A DNA stretch of 64,000 bases from the NCBI RefSeq assembly GCF_025548555.1, contig NZ_JAJLPA010000001.1:248001-312000 (forward strand), written 5' to 3'. This DNA comes from Sphingomonas sp. A2-49 (GTDB lineage: Bacteria; Pseudomonadota; Alphaproteobacteria; Sphingomonadales; Sphingomonadaceae). Positions 17,418-25,718 of this stretch are shown in pieces. Positions within the stretch are counted from its first letter, which is position 1; the number at the start of each line of letters is the position of its first letter. The position numbers were made by a program, and so were the translations under genes. Under the pieces are notes generated by a model. That model was not told the DNA's origin and did not search any database. It was given only the letters and a program-made list of their open reading frames with translations.

Positions 17418-19024
17418 CGGCGGGGCAACCCCGTGGCGATCTTGGCCGCGAGCCGCGGCGCGTCGGCGGGTGCGGCGGTCAGCGCGGCGGCGCGCCACGC
17501 ATAGCGCGCCTCGTAGCGGCGGCCGACCGCCCAGTAGATGTCGCCGAGATGCTCGCCGATTTCCGCATTGACCGGGTCGCCCGCTGCGGCGGATTCGATC
17601 AGCGGCAGCGCGCGCGCGGTCTCGCGACGCATATAATAGGCCCAGCCGAGCGAATCCGCGATCGAATGATCCTCGGGACTGAGTGCGTGCGCGCGTTCCA
17701 GCATCGTCGTCGCGGCGGCGACGTTCTCGCCGCGTTCGGCCTGGGCATAGCCCAGATAATTGAGCGCCAGCGGTTCGCGCGGCGCCAGCACCACCGCGCG
17801 TCGCAGCGCGTCGCGGGCGGCGGGCCACGCCCCCGCCTGTTCGAGCGCCCCGCCATAATGCAGCCACGCGCTCCAGCCCGCGGCGTCCGGTGCGGCATCG
17901 ACGATGCGGCGATACCATGCCGCGGCATCGGCAAAGCGGTTCGCGAGCATCAGCCGGTCGGCGTAGCGCTGCCAGTCGGCGGGCGTGGCACCGGTACGTT
18001 CGGCGCGGCCGCGGGCAAGCGCCAGCGCGGCATCCCCGCGTCCGGCGCCGGACAGGATGGTGATGCGGGCGTCCACGGCGGCGGCGGCGAACGGGCTGTC
18101 GGGTGACATCGCGTCGAGTGCCGCGAGCGCGGGTCCGGTCGCCTTGTCCTGCGCCAGCGCGCCGGCGAGCAGCAGGCGGATACGATCGTTGTCGGGATAG
18201 GCGACGAGGGCGGTGCGCGCGAGTGCGATCGACAGCGGCGCCGCGTCCTGGTCGGCAAGATCGCCGGCGACGCGGCCGAGCAGGCGCGCGACGCCATAGC
18301 CGAGCGTCGGCCGCGCCGCCACACCGCTGCGCAGGGCCGCGAACACCGGATCGCTGCCGGTCAGCAACGCCCGCGCCTGTTGGGCATGGCCGGTCCCGAA
18401 CAGCAATTGCCCCGCCGCGAGGCGCAGGTCGATCGGCGAACCCGCCTCGCGCAGCGCCTGCACCGCGGCGATCCCGCCGTCGGCATCGCCCTGCGCGATC
18501 CGCAGCAGGGCCGCGGTTTCCGCGGCGAGCCGCTGGGTGACCGGGCTCTTCCCCGCGGCGGCAAGCGCAGGCGCCGGATCGCGCCCGCGCGAAACCGCAA
18601 GCCACGCGCGCAGCGACGGCGCGAGAACGCCGAGCGGGGTGCGCGCGAGATCGGCGACGGCGGCCTCGACGCCCGCCGGATCGTTGCGCGCGGCGGCCTG
18701 CGCCAGCGGCAGCAACGGCAGGTCGGCGGGCGCGTCCGGCGTGCCGCGCAAGATCGCCGCGGCGCGGGTCGCGAGCGCGATGTCGCCCGCCGCCAGGGCC
18801 TCGCGATACGCGCGCGCGGCGACGACGGTGCTCGCCGGGGCGGCGGCGAGCACCCGCGCGTACCCGGCGACGGCCAGATCGGCGCGCCCGTCCCCGTCCG
18901 CCGCCCGCGCCTTCAGATAGGTCGCGACGCCGCCCGTATCGGCCTGCGCCGGCATCGCCGCGGCGAAAAGGAACGCGGCGGGCATGGCCGCGAACAGACG
19001 ACCGGGGACCGCACCGCGCGCCAC
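17414..19024 (-). CDS. Exported tetratricopeptide repeat protein
   Basis: The product (536 residues from GTG 19024) is almost entirely Ala-rich helical repeats. Clear TPR units are near the C-terminus: NYLGYAQAERGENVAAATTM and DSLGWAYYMRRETARALPLI. The N-terminus (VARGAVPGRLFAAMPAAFLF...AQA) reads as a signal peptide, so it is probably periplasmic or a lipid-free envelope scaffold. Start choice is uncertain: GTG 19024 keeps the arginines before the hydrophobic core and lies 11 bases after the ETF-QO stop; ATG 18985 is the alternative; an ATG at 19063 would overlap ETF-QO. Function and partners are unknown. Confidence 0.85.
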   Translation of the reverse strand: MARGAVPGRLFAAMPAAFLFAAAMPAQADTGGVATYLKARAADGDGRADLAVAGYARVLAAAPASTVVAARAYREALAAGDIALATRAAAILRGTPDAPADLPLLPLAQAAARNDPAGVEAAVADLARTPLGVLAPSLRAWLAVSRGRDPAPALAAAGKSPVTQRLAAETAALLRIAQGDADGGIAAVQALREAGSPIDLRLAAGQLLFGTGHAQQARALLTGSDPVFAALRSGVAARPTLGYGVARLLGRVAGDLADQDAAPLSIALARTALVAYPDNDRIRLLLAGALAQDKATGPALAALDAMSPDSPFAAAAVDARITILSGAGRGDAALALARGRAERTGATPADWQRYADRLMLANRFADAAAWYRRIVDAAPDAAGWSAWLHYGGALEQAGAWPAARDALRRAVVLAPREPLALNYLGYAQAERGENVAAATTMLERAHALSPEDHSIADSLGWAYYMRRETARALPLIESAAAGDPVNAEIGEHLGDIYWAVGRRYEARYAWRAAALTAAPADAPRLAAKIATGLPRR

Positions 19025-19034
19025 GTCGAAAACG

Positions 19035-20702
19035 TTACATGTTGGGATAGTTGGGGCCTCCACCGCCCTCGGGTACGACCCAGTTGATGTTCTGGGTCGG
19101 GTCCTTGATGTCGCAGGTCTTGCAGTGGACGCAATTCTGCGCGTTGATGACGAACTTGGGATCGCCGGTGTCCTGTCCGACGATCTCGTAGACGCCCGCC
19201 GGGCAGTAGCGCTGAGCGGGCTCGTCGTACATCGGCAGGTCGTATTCGACCGGCACGTCGGGATCGCGCAGCGTCAGGTGGACCGGCTGATCCTCCTCGT
19301 GATTGGTGTTCGACAGGAACACCGACGACAGGCGGTCGAACGTCAGCACCCCGTCGGGCTTCGGATAGACCGGCGGCTTGACCATGTCCTTGCGCCACAG
19401 CGTCTCGTGGTCGGGATGATGCTTCATCGTGAACGGCATACGGATACCGAAATGCTCGAGCCACATCGTCACGCCCGACAGCCCCGATCCGAGGAAGTCG
19501 CCGAACTTCTTGACCAGCGGCACGACGTTGCGGACGATCGACAGCTCCTTCTTCACCCACGACCGTTCGAACGCCTCGGGATAGGCGGCCAGTTCGTCGT
19601 GCGCACGCTGCGACAGGATCGCCTCGGTGGCGGCCTCGGCGGCCATCATCCCGCTCTTCATCGCCGTGTGCGTGCCCTTGATCCGCGGCACGTTGAGGAA
19701 GCCTGCCGAACAGCCGATCAGTGCGCCGCCCGGAAAGACCAGCTTCGGGATCGACTGCAGCCCGCCGTCGCTGATCGCGCGCGCGCCATAGGACACGCGC
19801 CTGGCGCCCTTCAGGATCGCCGCGATCTCGGGATGCGTCTTCCACTTCTGCATCTCCTGGAACGGAGACAGATAGGGATTGCTGTAGTTGAGCCACGTCA
19901 CGAAGCCGAGGCTGACCTGGCCGTTCGCCTGATGGTACAGCCAGCCGCCGCCGTTGGCATCGTCGCCCAATGGCCACCCCTGCGTATGGATGACGCGACC
20001 CGGCGAATGGAGCGCGGGATCGATGTCCCACAATTCCTTCACCCCCAGGCCATAGACCTGCGGCTGCGCGTCCTTCGCCAGGTCGAAGATGCGGATGACC
20101 TCCTTCGACAGATGGCCGCGCACCCCCTCGGCGAAGAAGGTGTATTTCGCGTGGAGTTCGAGGCCGGGCTGATAGTCGCCCTTGTGCGTGCCATCGCGGG
20201 CGACCCCCATGTCGCCGGTGGCGACGCCCTTCACCCGGCCCTGCTCGTCGAACAGGATCTCCGCCGCCGCGAAGCCGGGGAAGATCTCGACGCCCAGCTC
20301 CTCGGCCTTGCCCGCCAGCCAGCGGCACAGGTTGCCGAGGCTGCCGGTATAGGTGCCCTTGTTGTGCAGGAACGGCGGCGTCCACAGGTGCGGCAGCGTC
20401 ACCTTCTTCTTCGCCGACATTACCCAATGCAGGTTCTCGGTCACCGGCACCTCGGCGAGCGGACAGTCGTCGCGCCAGTCGGGCAGCAGTTCGTCGAGGC
20501 TGCGCGGATCGATGACCGCGCCCGACAGGATGTGGGCGCCGACCTCCGACCCCTTTTCGAGCACGCAGACCGAAAGGTCCGCGCCCTGTTCGGCCGCGAC
20601 CTGTTTGAAGCGGATCGCCGCCGACAGGCCGGCCGGCCCGGCACCGACGATCACCACGTCGTAAGGCATCGATTCGCGGTCTGTCTCGCGTGTCGTCATC
20701 AT
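19035..20702 (-). CDS. Electron transfer flavoprotein-ubiquinone oxidoreductase
   Basis: ETF-QO passes electrons from ETF (acyl-CoA and amino acid dehydrogenases) to ubiquinone at the inner membrane. The 555-residue protein has the FAD-binding YDVVIVGAGPAGLSAAIRFK near its start, GAHILSGAVIDPRSLDELLP, and the C-terminal 4Fe-4S ligands in QNCVHCKTCDIKDP with the upstream YCPAGVYE cysteine. The start is one of two adjacent Met codons (20702 or 20699), placed after GGGAG. It heads the unit that continues with the TPR gene and ispE, and diverges from the UDG-like gene across a palindrome at 20797. Confidence 0.95.
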   Translation of the reverse strand: MMTTRETDRESMPYDVVIVGAGPAGLSAAIRFKQVAAEQGADLSVCVLEKGSEVGAHILSGAVIDPRSLDELLPDWRDDCPLAEVPVTENLHWVMSAKKKVTLPHLWTPPFLHNKGTYTGSLGNLCRWLAGKAEELGVEIFPGFAAAEILFDEQGRVKGVATGDMGVARDGTHKGDYQPGLELHAKYTFFAEGVRGHLSKEVIRIFDLAKDAQPQVYGLGVKELWDIDPALHSPGRVIHTQGWPLGDDANGGGWLYHQANGQVSLGFVTWLNYSNPYLSPFQEMQKWKTHPEIAAILKGARRVSYGARAISDGGLQSIPKLVFPGGALIGCSAGFLNVPRIKGTHTAMKSGMMAAEAATEAILSQRAHDELAAYPEAFERSWVKKELSIVRNVVPLVKKFGDFLGSGLSGVTMWLEHFGIRMPFTMKHHPDHETLWRKDMVKPPVYPKPDGVLTFDRLSSVFLSNTNHEEDQPVHLTLRDPDVPVEYDLPMYDEPAQRYCPAGVYEIVGQDTGDPKFVINAQNCVHCKTCDIKDPTQNINWVVPEGGGGPNYPNM

Positions 20703-20796
20703 GTCCACTCCCGGATACGGTTGCGGTTGTCGGCGCCGGGGGATAGCGGTCAGGCGCAGGCCGACAACGTCTCGTCTCCGGACCGCGATCGGGCAA

Positions 20797-20814
20797 GTTG
20801 ACGAAAACGTCAAC
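20797..20814. promoter_or_regulatory. Operator-like palindrome GTTGACG-AAAA-CGTCAAC
   Basis: A perfect seven-base inverted repeat with an AAAA spacer lies in the 130-base gap between the divergent ETF-QO and UDG-like genes. Each arm contains TTGACG, a good -35 hexamer in either direction, though no convincing -10 follows at the right spacing. The core TGACGNAAACGTCA is shared with the site at 2956. It could be the binding site of a dimeric regulator; which one is not known. Confidence 0.45.
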
Positions 20815-20832
20815 CTACAGAAAAGGGAATGC

Positions 20833-21579
20833 GTGGGGGCCGATCAGCATCTCGACTGGATGGACAGCGCGGCGAGCGCGCTCGACTGGTGGCAGGAGGC
20901 GGGCGTCGACATGCTCGTCGACGATGCGCCGCGAGACTGGCTGAACGCGCCGACTGTTTCGCCGATGGCGGTGGCCGTGGCGCACGCCGCGACCGCCGCC
21001 ACGCCAGTCCCGCCCGCCGCGGCGACGATGCCCGATGCCCTCGCCGATTTCATCGCGTGGCGGATCGGCGATGCCGTGCCCGAGGTCGAATGGCGCGGCG
21101 TATCGATCGCCGCGACCGGCCCGGCCGATGCGGCGATCATGATTTTGGTCGATTGCCCCGACAAGGACGACGGCGAGGCGGGCACGTTGCTGACCGGCGC
21201 TCCCGGCGCGCTGTTCGACCGCATGCTCGCCGCGATCGGGCTCGACCGGGGTCGGGTCCACCTCGCCGCGGTGTGTGCGAAGCGGCCGGTGGCGGGGCGG
21301 ATGCCGCGCGAGGTCGAGGGGCGGCTCGCCGCGATATCGCAGCATCATGTCGGTCTGGTCGCGCCGAAACGGCTGCTGTGCCTCGGCAATGCGGCGAGCC
21401 GTGCGATTCTGGGGGCGGAGATGCCGGGGACGCGAGGGTCTTTACACCGGTTTGACCATAAGATGGGGCAGACGGGGGTGGTCGCCAGCTTCCACCCGCG
21501 TTTCCTGCTGGAAAAGCCCGCGGCGAAGGCGGAGGCGTGGCGGGACCTGCAATTGCTGATGGGGGGATTGTCCGGGTGA
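20833..21579 (+). CDS. Uracil-DNA glycosylase-like protein, diverged
   Basis: The 248-residue protein resembles family 4-type uracil-DNA glycosylases in its C-terminal two thirds: TLLTGAPGALFDRMLAAIG, KRLLCLGNAASRAILG and the DNA-intercalation-like SFHPRFLLEKPAAKAEAW. The usual GExPG catalytic loop is replaced by VDCPDKDDGEAG, and the four iron-sulphur cysteines of family 4 are not evident. It may therefore be a related enzyme of other specificity or a non-catalytic DNA-binding protein. The GTG at 20833 is chosen for its AAAGGGA ribosome site and the following LDWMDSAASALDWW. Its stop overlaps the GTG of the lytic transglycosylase gene. Confidence 0.75.
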   Translation: MGADQHLDWMDSAASALDWWQEAGVDMLVDDAPRDWLNAPTVSPMAVAVAHAATAATPVPPAAATMPDALADFIAWRIGDAVPEVEWRGVSIAATGPADAAIMILVDCPDKDDGEAGTLLTGAPGALFDRMLAAIGLDRGRVHLAAVCAKRPVAGRMPREVEGRLAAISQHHVGLVAPKRLLCLGNAASRAILGAEMPGTRGSLHRFDHKMGQTGVVASFHPRFLLEKPAAKAEAWRDLQLLMGGLSG

Positions 21580-23447
21580 TCGCAAAGCATCTGCTGATGG
21601 TCGGGGCCGCCGCCGTGCTAGCGAGCGCCGCACCGGCCCTCGCCGACCCGAACGCACCCGCGGGCGCCGCGCCGGCTTTGGCCGATCCCAACGCACCCGC
21701 GGGCGACGCCCGGCTCGCCGCCGCGGGCACCGTCGACCGGATTCCCGACCAGCTCGATGCCGGCCAGCGCGACGGCTATCGCGCGGTGTTCCAGGCGATC
21801 CGCGACGGCCAGTGGCAGAACGCGCAGATCGGGCTCGACGCGATGAAGCCCGGCCCGCTCCACGCGATCGCCCGCGCCGAGCTGTTCACCGCCAAGGGTT
21901 CGCCCCGGGTGGAGCTCGAGCCGCTGGTCGCGCTGCTCAACGAGGCGCCGGAACTGCCCGAAGCCGCCGATCTCGCGCGGATCGCGCGCACGCGCGGCGC
22001 GGTGGAACTGCCCCCCCTGCCCCAGGCGCAGCGGCTGATCTGGCAGGACGGTGCGCCCCGCCGGGTCCGCGCGAAAAGCAGCCGGAGCGACGAGATCGCC
22101 GCCGACCTCGCGATCCGGATGCAGCCGTTCGTGAAGGCGGACCTCGCGCCCGATGCGCAGGCGCTGCTGGACGCGACGCAGGGCCTGACGCCGGAGGCGC
22201 AGACCGAATGGCAGGCGAAGGTCGCGTGGATGTATTTCCTCACCGGCGACGACGCCAATGCGCGCGTCATGGCGACCCGGGCCGGCGACGGCGCGGGCGA
22301 CTGGGCGGTGCAGGGACGCTGGATGGGCGCACTCGCCGCCTGGCGACAGTCCGATTGCGCCGCCGCCGGAACCGGGTTCGAGGGCGTGGCCGCGCGCGCG
22401 AGCGACGTCGACCTGCGTGCCGCGGCGCTCTATTGGGCGGCGCGCGCGGACATGGTGTGCGGACGGCCCGACAAGGTTCAGGCGCGGCTGCGCTCGGCCG
22501 CGCAATTCTCGGAGAGCTTCTACGGTCAGCTCTCGCGGCAGGCGCTGCTCATCAAGGACAAGGGACGACCGTCGACGCAGGTCGTCGCGGCGGACTGGGC
22601 CCGGCTCGACAAGCGGCCCAACATCCGCGTCGCCGCGGCACTGGCCGAGATCGGCGAAACCGACCTTGCCGATAGCGTCGTGCGCCAGCAGGCCCGGATC
22701 GGCGACCCCGCCGAATTCGGCAGCCTCGTCCGCGTGGCCGAGGCGCTGAGCCTGCCCGCCACCACGGTCTGGCTCGCGCACAATTGCCCGCAGGGCGTCG
22801 TCGCGACCGCGGAGGCGCGCTACCCCACCCCCAATTGGACCCCGGCGAGCGGATGGCGCGTCGACAGGGCGCTGGTCTATGCCCACACGCTCGAGGAAAG
22901 CGGCTTCCGCAACAAGGTGGTCAGCCCCGCCGGCGCCTATGGCCTGATGCAGATCATGCCCGCCGCCGCAACCGACTATTCGCGCGAGCAGGGGTTGAGC
23001 CTCGACAAGGCGGCGCTGACCCGGCCGGCGACGAACATGGATATCGGCCAGCGTCATCTCGAGCGGCTGCGCGACATGGCGGGCGTGACCGGCGGGCTGC
23101 TGCCGAAGGTCATCGCCGCCTACAATGCCGGCCCGCGTCCGGTCGGCGACTGGAATGCGATCGTGCGGGATGGCGGCGACCCGCTGCTGTACATCGAGAG
23201 CATCCCCTATTGGGAGACGCGCGGCTATGTGACGACGGTGCTGCGCAACTATTGGATGTACGAGGCGCAGGCGGGGCGGAAGGCGTCGACCAGCCGGTCG
23301 GCGCTGGCACAGGGCCTGTGGCCACGCTTCCCCGGACTGCCCGGAGCCGCCGCGGTGCGGATGAACGCGCGCCCCAATGCGACCGCGACCGCGATCGCGG
23401 TCAACGGCCGGGTCTCGCCGCAGTCCACGACCGTCTCGAAGGATTGA
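21576..23447 (+). CDS. Soluble lytic murein transglycosylase
   Basis: The enzyme cleaves the MurNAc-GlcNAc bond of peptidoglycan in the periplasm with anhydro-product formation. The 623-residue product has a signal peptide, a long alpha-superhelical region (residues about 60-420), then an SLT domain with the catalytic Glu in EESGFRNKVVSPAGAYGLMQ, and the later AYNAGPRPV motif. The GTG start at 21576 overlaps the previous stop and has a GGGGGG ribosome site. A 13-codon tandem duplication (APALADPNAPAGA then APALADPNAPAGD) repeats the signal-peptidase site. A short hairpin (23446-23473) overlaps the stop. Confidence 0.93.
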   Translation: MIAKHLLMVGAAAVLASAAPALADPNAPAGAAPALADPNAPAGDARLAAAGTVDRIPDQLDAGQRDGYRAVFQAIRDGQWQNAQIGLDAMKPGPLHAIARAELFTAKGSPRVELEPLVALLNEAPELPEAADLARIARTRGAVELPPLPQAQRLIWQDGAPRRVRAKSSRSDEIAADLAIRMQPFVKADLAPDAQALLDATQGLTPEAQTEWQAKVAWMYFLTGDDANARVMATRAGDGAGDWAVQGRWMGALAAWRQSDCAAAGTGFEGVAARASDVDLRAAALYWAARADMVCGRPDKVQARLRSAAQFSESFYGQLSRQALLIKDKGRPSTQVVAADWARLDKRPNIRVAAALAEIGETDLADSVVRQQARIGDPAEFGSLVRVAEALSLPATTVWLAHNCPQGVVATAEARYPTPNWTPASGWRVDRALVYAHTLEESGFRNKVVSPAGAYGLMQIMPAAATDYSREQGLSLDKAALTRPATNMDIGQRHLERLRDMAGVTGGLLPKVIAAYNAGPRPVGDWNAIVRDGGDPLLYIESIPYWETRGYVTTVLRNYWMYEAQAGRKASTSRSALAQGLWPRFPGLPGAAAVRMNARPNATATAIAVNGRVSPQSTTVSKD

Positions 23448-23552
23448 CGACGGCCGGTCGCGCGTCCGTCGTCCACTCCGTCGAGGGATCGTATGACAGC
23501 GGTTCGCCCCGACCTCGCGCGGCAGCCGCCTGCGTGCGGGCCATCGCTTTCG

Positions 23553-23879
23553 CTATCGTGTGACCGTCAGCACCCCCGTCGAGCCCGGCCCGCGCGGTTG
23601 GAGGACGAGGCGGAAGCCGCCGCCGCCGGTTCGCCTGCCGACGACGATCCGCGCGCTCGACGTGGTTTCGTAGCCCGCGCGGCGCGCCGCCGCGGCATAG
23701 GCGGCGCTGAACGCCCTCGGCGGCAGCGGGCTCGCGATGCGATAGACGTCCGCCGCGGCACGGCCCTGCGCCCCCGACGCGATATCCATCGCGATCAGCG
23801 CCGTTCCGTCCGGCGCTACGATACCACCGATCGTTGGCAGCAGCGCACTTGCGAGCAGCAGCAGGCATGCAGGGATCAT
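23553..23879 (-). CDS. Small secreted protein, function unknown
   Basis: The 108-residue product starts MIPACLLLLASALLP, a short signal peptide or membrane anchor. The mature part includes APDGTALIAMDIASGAQGRA and ends in a basic beta-rich segment (RIVVGRRTGGGGFRLVLQP). No family was recognised. It is convergent with the lytic transglycosylase gene and divergent from the acyl-CoA synthetase gene. Codon use is compatible with a real gene, but the support is modest. Confidence 0.6.
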   Translation of the reverse strand: MIPACLLLLASALLPTIGGIVAPDGTALIAMDIASGAQGRAAADVYRIASPLPPRAFSAAYAAAARRAGYETTSSARIVVGRRTGGGGFRLVLQPRGPGSTGVLTVTR

Positions 23880-24053
23880 CGTCGACTCCGGGGCGGGTGC
23901 GTGCGGACATCAGGCTAGGCGCGGCCCCGCCCCGTCGCAATGCCGCCGGCCGGCAATCATTCCTGACACCCGCGGGATTGCCCTTGCTGCTTGGTCGGGT
24001 ATGGTCGGGGCAATGCCGAGGCGCGACCGGCGCACGGCCGACAGGAGCAGGCG

Positions 24054-25646
24054 ATGCTGGGCGGGATGCAGGATTTCGAACTTCGGGTATCGACGCTGCT
24101 CGATCATGCGGCGCGCGAGCACGGCGCGCGCGAGATCGTCACCCGCTGGGCCGACGGAAGCGAGACGCGCAGCGACTGGCGCGGCCTCGCGCACGATGCC
24201 CGCCGGCTGGCGCAGGCGCTGGAGCGGATGGGCATCCGTCGCGGCGACCGGGTGGCGACGCTCGCGATGAACCACGGCCATCACCTTGCCGCCTGGTACG
24301 GGACGATCGGGATGGGCGGGGTGATCCACACGATCAACCCGCGGCTGTTCGACGACCAGCTCGTCTACATCGCCAACCATGCCGAGGATCGCGTGCTGTT
24401 CTACGACCGCGCGTTCCAGCCGATCGTCGACCGGCTGCGCGGCCAGTGGACCAGCATCGAACGCTATGTCGTCATGGACGGCGACGGGCCCGGCACGCTG
24501 CACGCGCTGCTGGAAGCCGAGGACGGCGACTATGCCTGGGCCGAAGGATCGGAGCGCGACCCGTGCATGCTCTGCTATACCAGCGGCACGACCGGCCACC
24601 CGAAGGGCGTGCTGTACGAACATCGATCCACCCTGCTGCACGCGATGCTGGTCGTGTCGCCGGCGGTGCTGGCGCTGTCGTCCGCCTCGGTATTGCTGCC
24701 GGTGGTGCCGCTGTTCCACGCCGCCGCCTGGGGCACGCCGTTCGCGGCGCCGCTCGCCGGGGCGAAGCTGGTCTTTTCGGCGGTGAACGATGCCGCGGTG
24801 CTGTGCGGACTGATGAACCGCGAGGGCGTGACGATATCCTCGGGCGTGCCGACCGTCTGGCTGGCGATGTTCGCGCATCTCGACGCCGCCGGCACCGCCC
24901 TGCCCCATCTGAGGATGGCGACGATCGGCGGGTCCGCCGCGCCGCGGGCGATGATCGAGCGGCTGATGGACATGGGGGTGGAGGTCAAGCACCTGTGGGG
25001 CATGACCGAAACCTCTCCGGTCGCGACCGCGGGCGCGCCGCCGGTCGGCTGGGCCGACTGGCCGAAGGATCGCAAGCTGGATTTCCTGACCAAGCAGGGC
25101 CAGATCCCGTTCGGGGTCGAGCTGACGGTGATCGACGATGCCGGCGCGCACCTGCCGCGCGACGGCGCCAGCGCGGGGCGGCTGCACATCCGGGGCCCCT
25201 GGGTGGTCAAACGCTATTTCGGGGCGGAGGCGGACGCGATCGACGCGGACGGCTGGTTCGACACCGGCGACGTCGCGGTGATCCACCCCGACGGCACGAT
25301 GCAGATCACCGACCGGTCGAAGGACGTCATCAAGTCGGGCGGCGAATGGATCAGCTCGGTCGAGCTGGAGAATGCGGCGGTCGGCTGCCCCGGCGTCGCG
25401 GAGGCCGCGGCGATCGGCATCGCGCACCCGCGCTGGGACGAGCGGCCACTGCTCGTCGTCGTGCGCAAGCCCGACAGCGACGTCGACGAAGGCGCGATCG
25501 TGGCGCATCTGTCGGGTGTGGTCGCGAAATGGTGGCTGCCCGATGCGGTGGTGTTCGTCGACAGCCTGCCGCACACCGCCACCGGTAAGCTGCTCAAGAC
25601 CGCGCTGCGCGAACAGTTCAGGGACTATCGGCTGGTCGCGGCCTGA
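24054..25646 (+). CDS. Acyl-CoA synthetase (AMP-forming, fatty acid type)
   Basis: The 530-residue enzyme activates a carboxylic acid to its CoA thioester through an acyl-adenylate. It shows the ATP-binding P-loop [19 protein letters not shown] near residue 177, LWGMTETSP (A5), [11 protein letters not shown] with the ribose-binding Asp (A7), [13 protein letters not shown] (A8) and the catalytic Lys in [12 protein letters not shown] (A10). The sequence is closest in style to medium/long-chain ligases of the FadD3/AlkK type; chain length is not deducible. The start at 24054 is fixed by AGGAG seven bases upstream. It is likely cytosolic and feeds beta-oxidation, in which ETF-QO also acts. Confidence 0.93.
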   Translation: MLGGMQDFELRVSTLLDHAAREHGAREIVTRWADGSETRSDWRGLAHDARRLAQALERMGIRRGDRVATLAMNHGHHLAAWYGTIGMGGVIHTINPRLFDDQLVYIANHAEDRVLFYDRAFQPIVDRLRGQWTSIERYVVMDGDGPGTLHALLEAEDGDYAWAEGSERDPCMLCYTSGTTGHPKGVLYEHRSTLLHAMLVVSPAVLALSSASVLLPVVPLFHAAAWGTPFAAPLAGAKLVFSAVNDAAVLCGLMNREGVTISSGVPTVWLAMFAHLDAAGTALPHLRMATIGGSAAPRAMIERLMDMGVEVKHLWGMTETSPVATAGAPPVGWADWPKDRKLDFLTKQGQIPFGVELTVIDDAGAHLPRDGASAGRLHIRGPWVVKRYFGAEADAIDADGWFDTGDVAVIHPDGTMQITDRSKDVIKSGGEWISSVELENAAVGCPGVAEAAAIGIAHPRWDERPLLVVVRKPDSDVDEGAIVAHLSGVVAKWWLPDAVVFVDSLPHTATGKLLKTALREQFRDYRLVAA

Positions 25647-25718
25647 CCGTAGCGTCGATCCTGCACGAGAGGGCGATCAAGGGCTGACATTTCGCCGCCC
25701 TCCCCTACAGTCGCGGTC

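Noticed and set aside
23446..23473. Hairpin overlapping the lytic transglycosylase stop as a terminator
   Set aside because: The stem is only eight bases, the loop is 12 and no T-run follows. It is weaker than the terminators listed.
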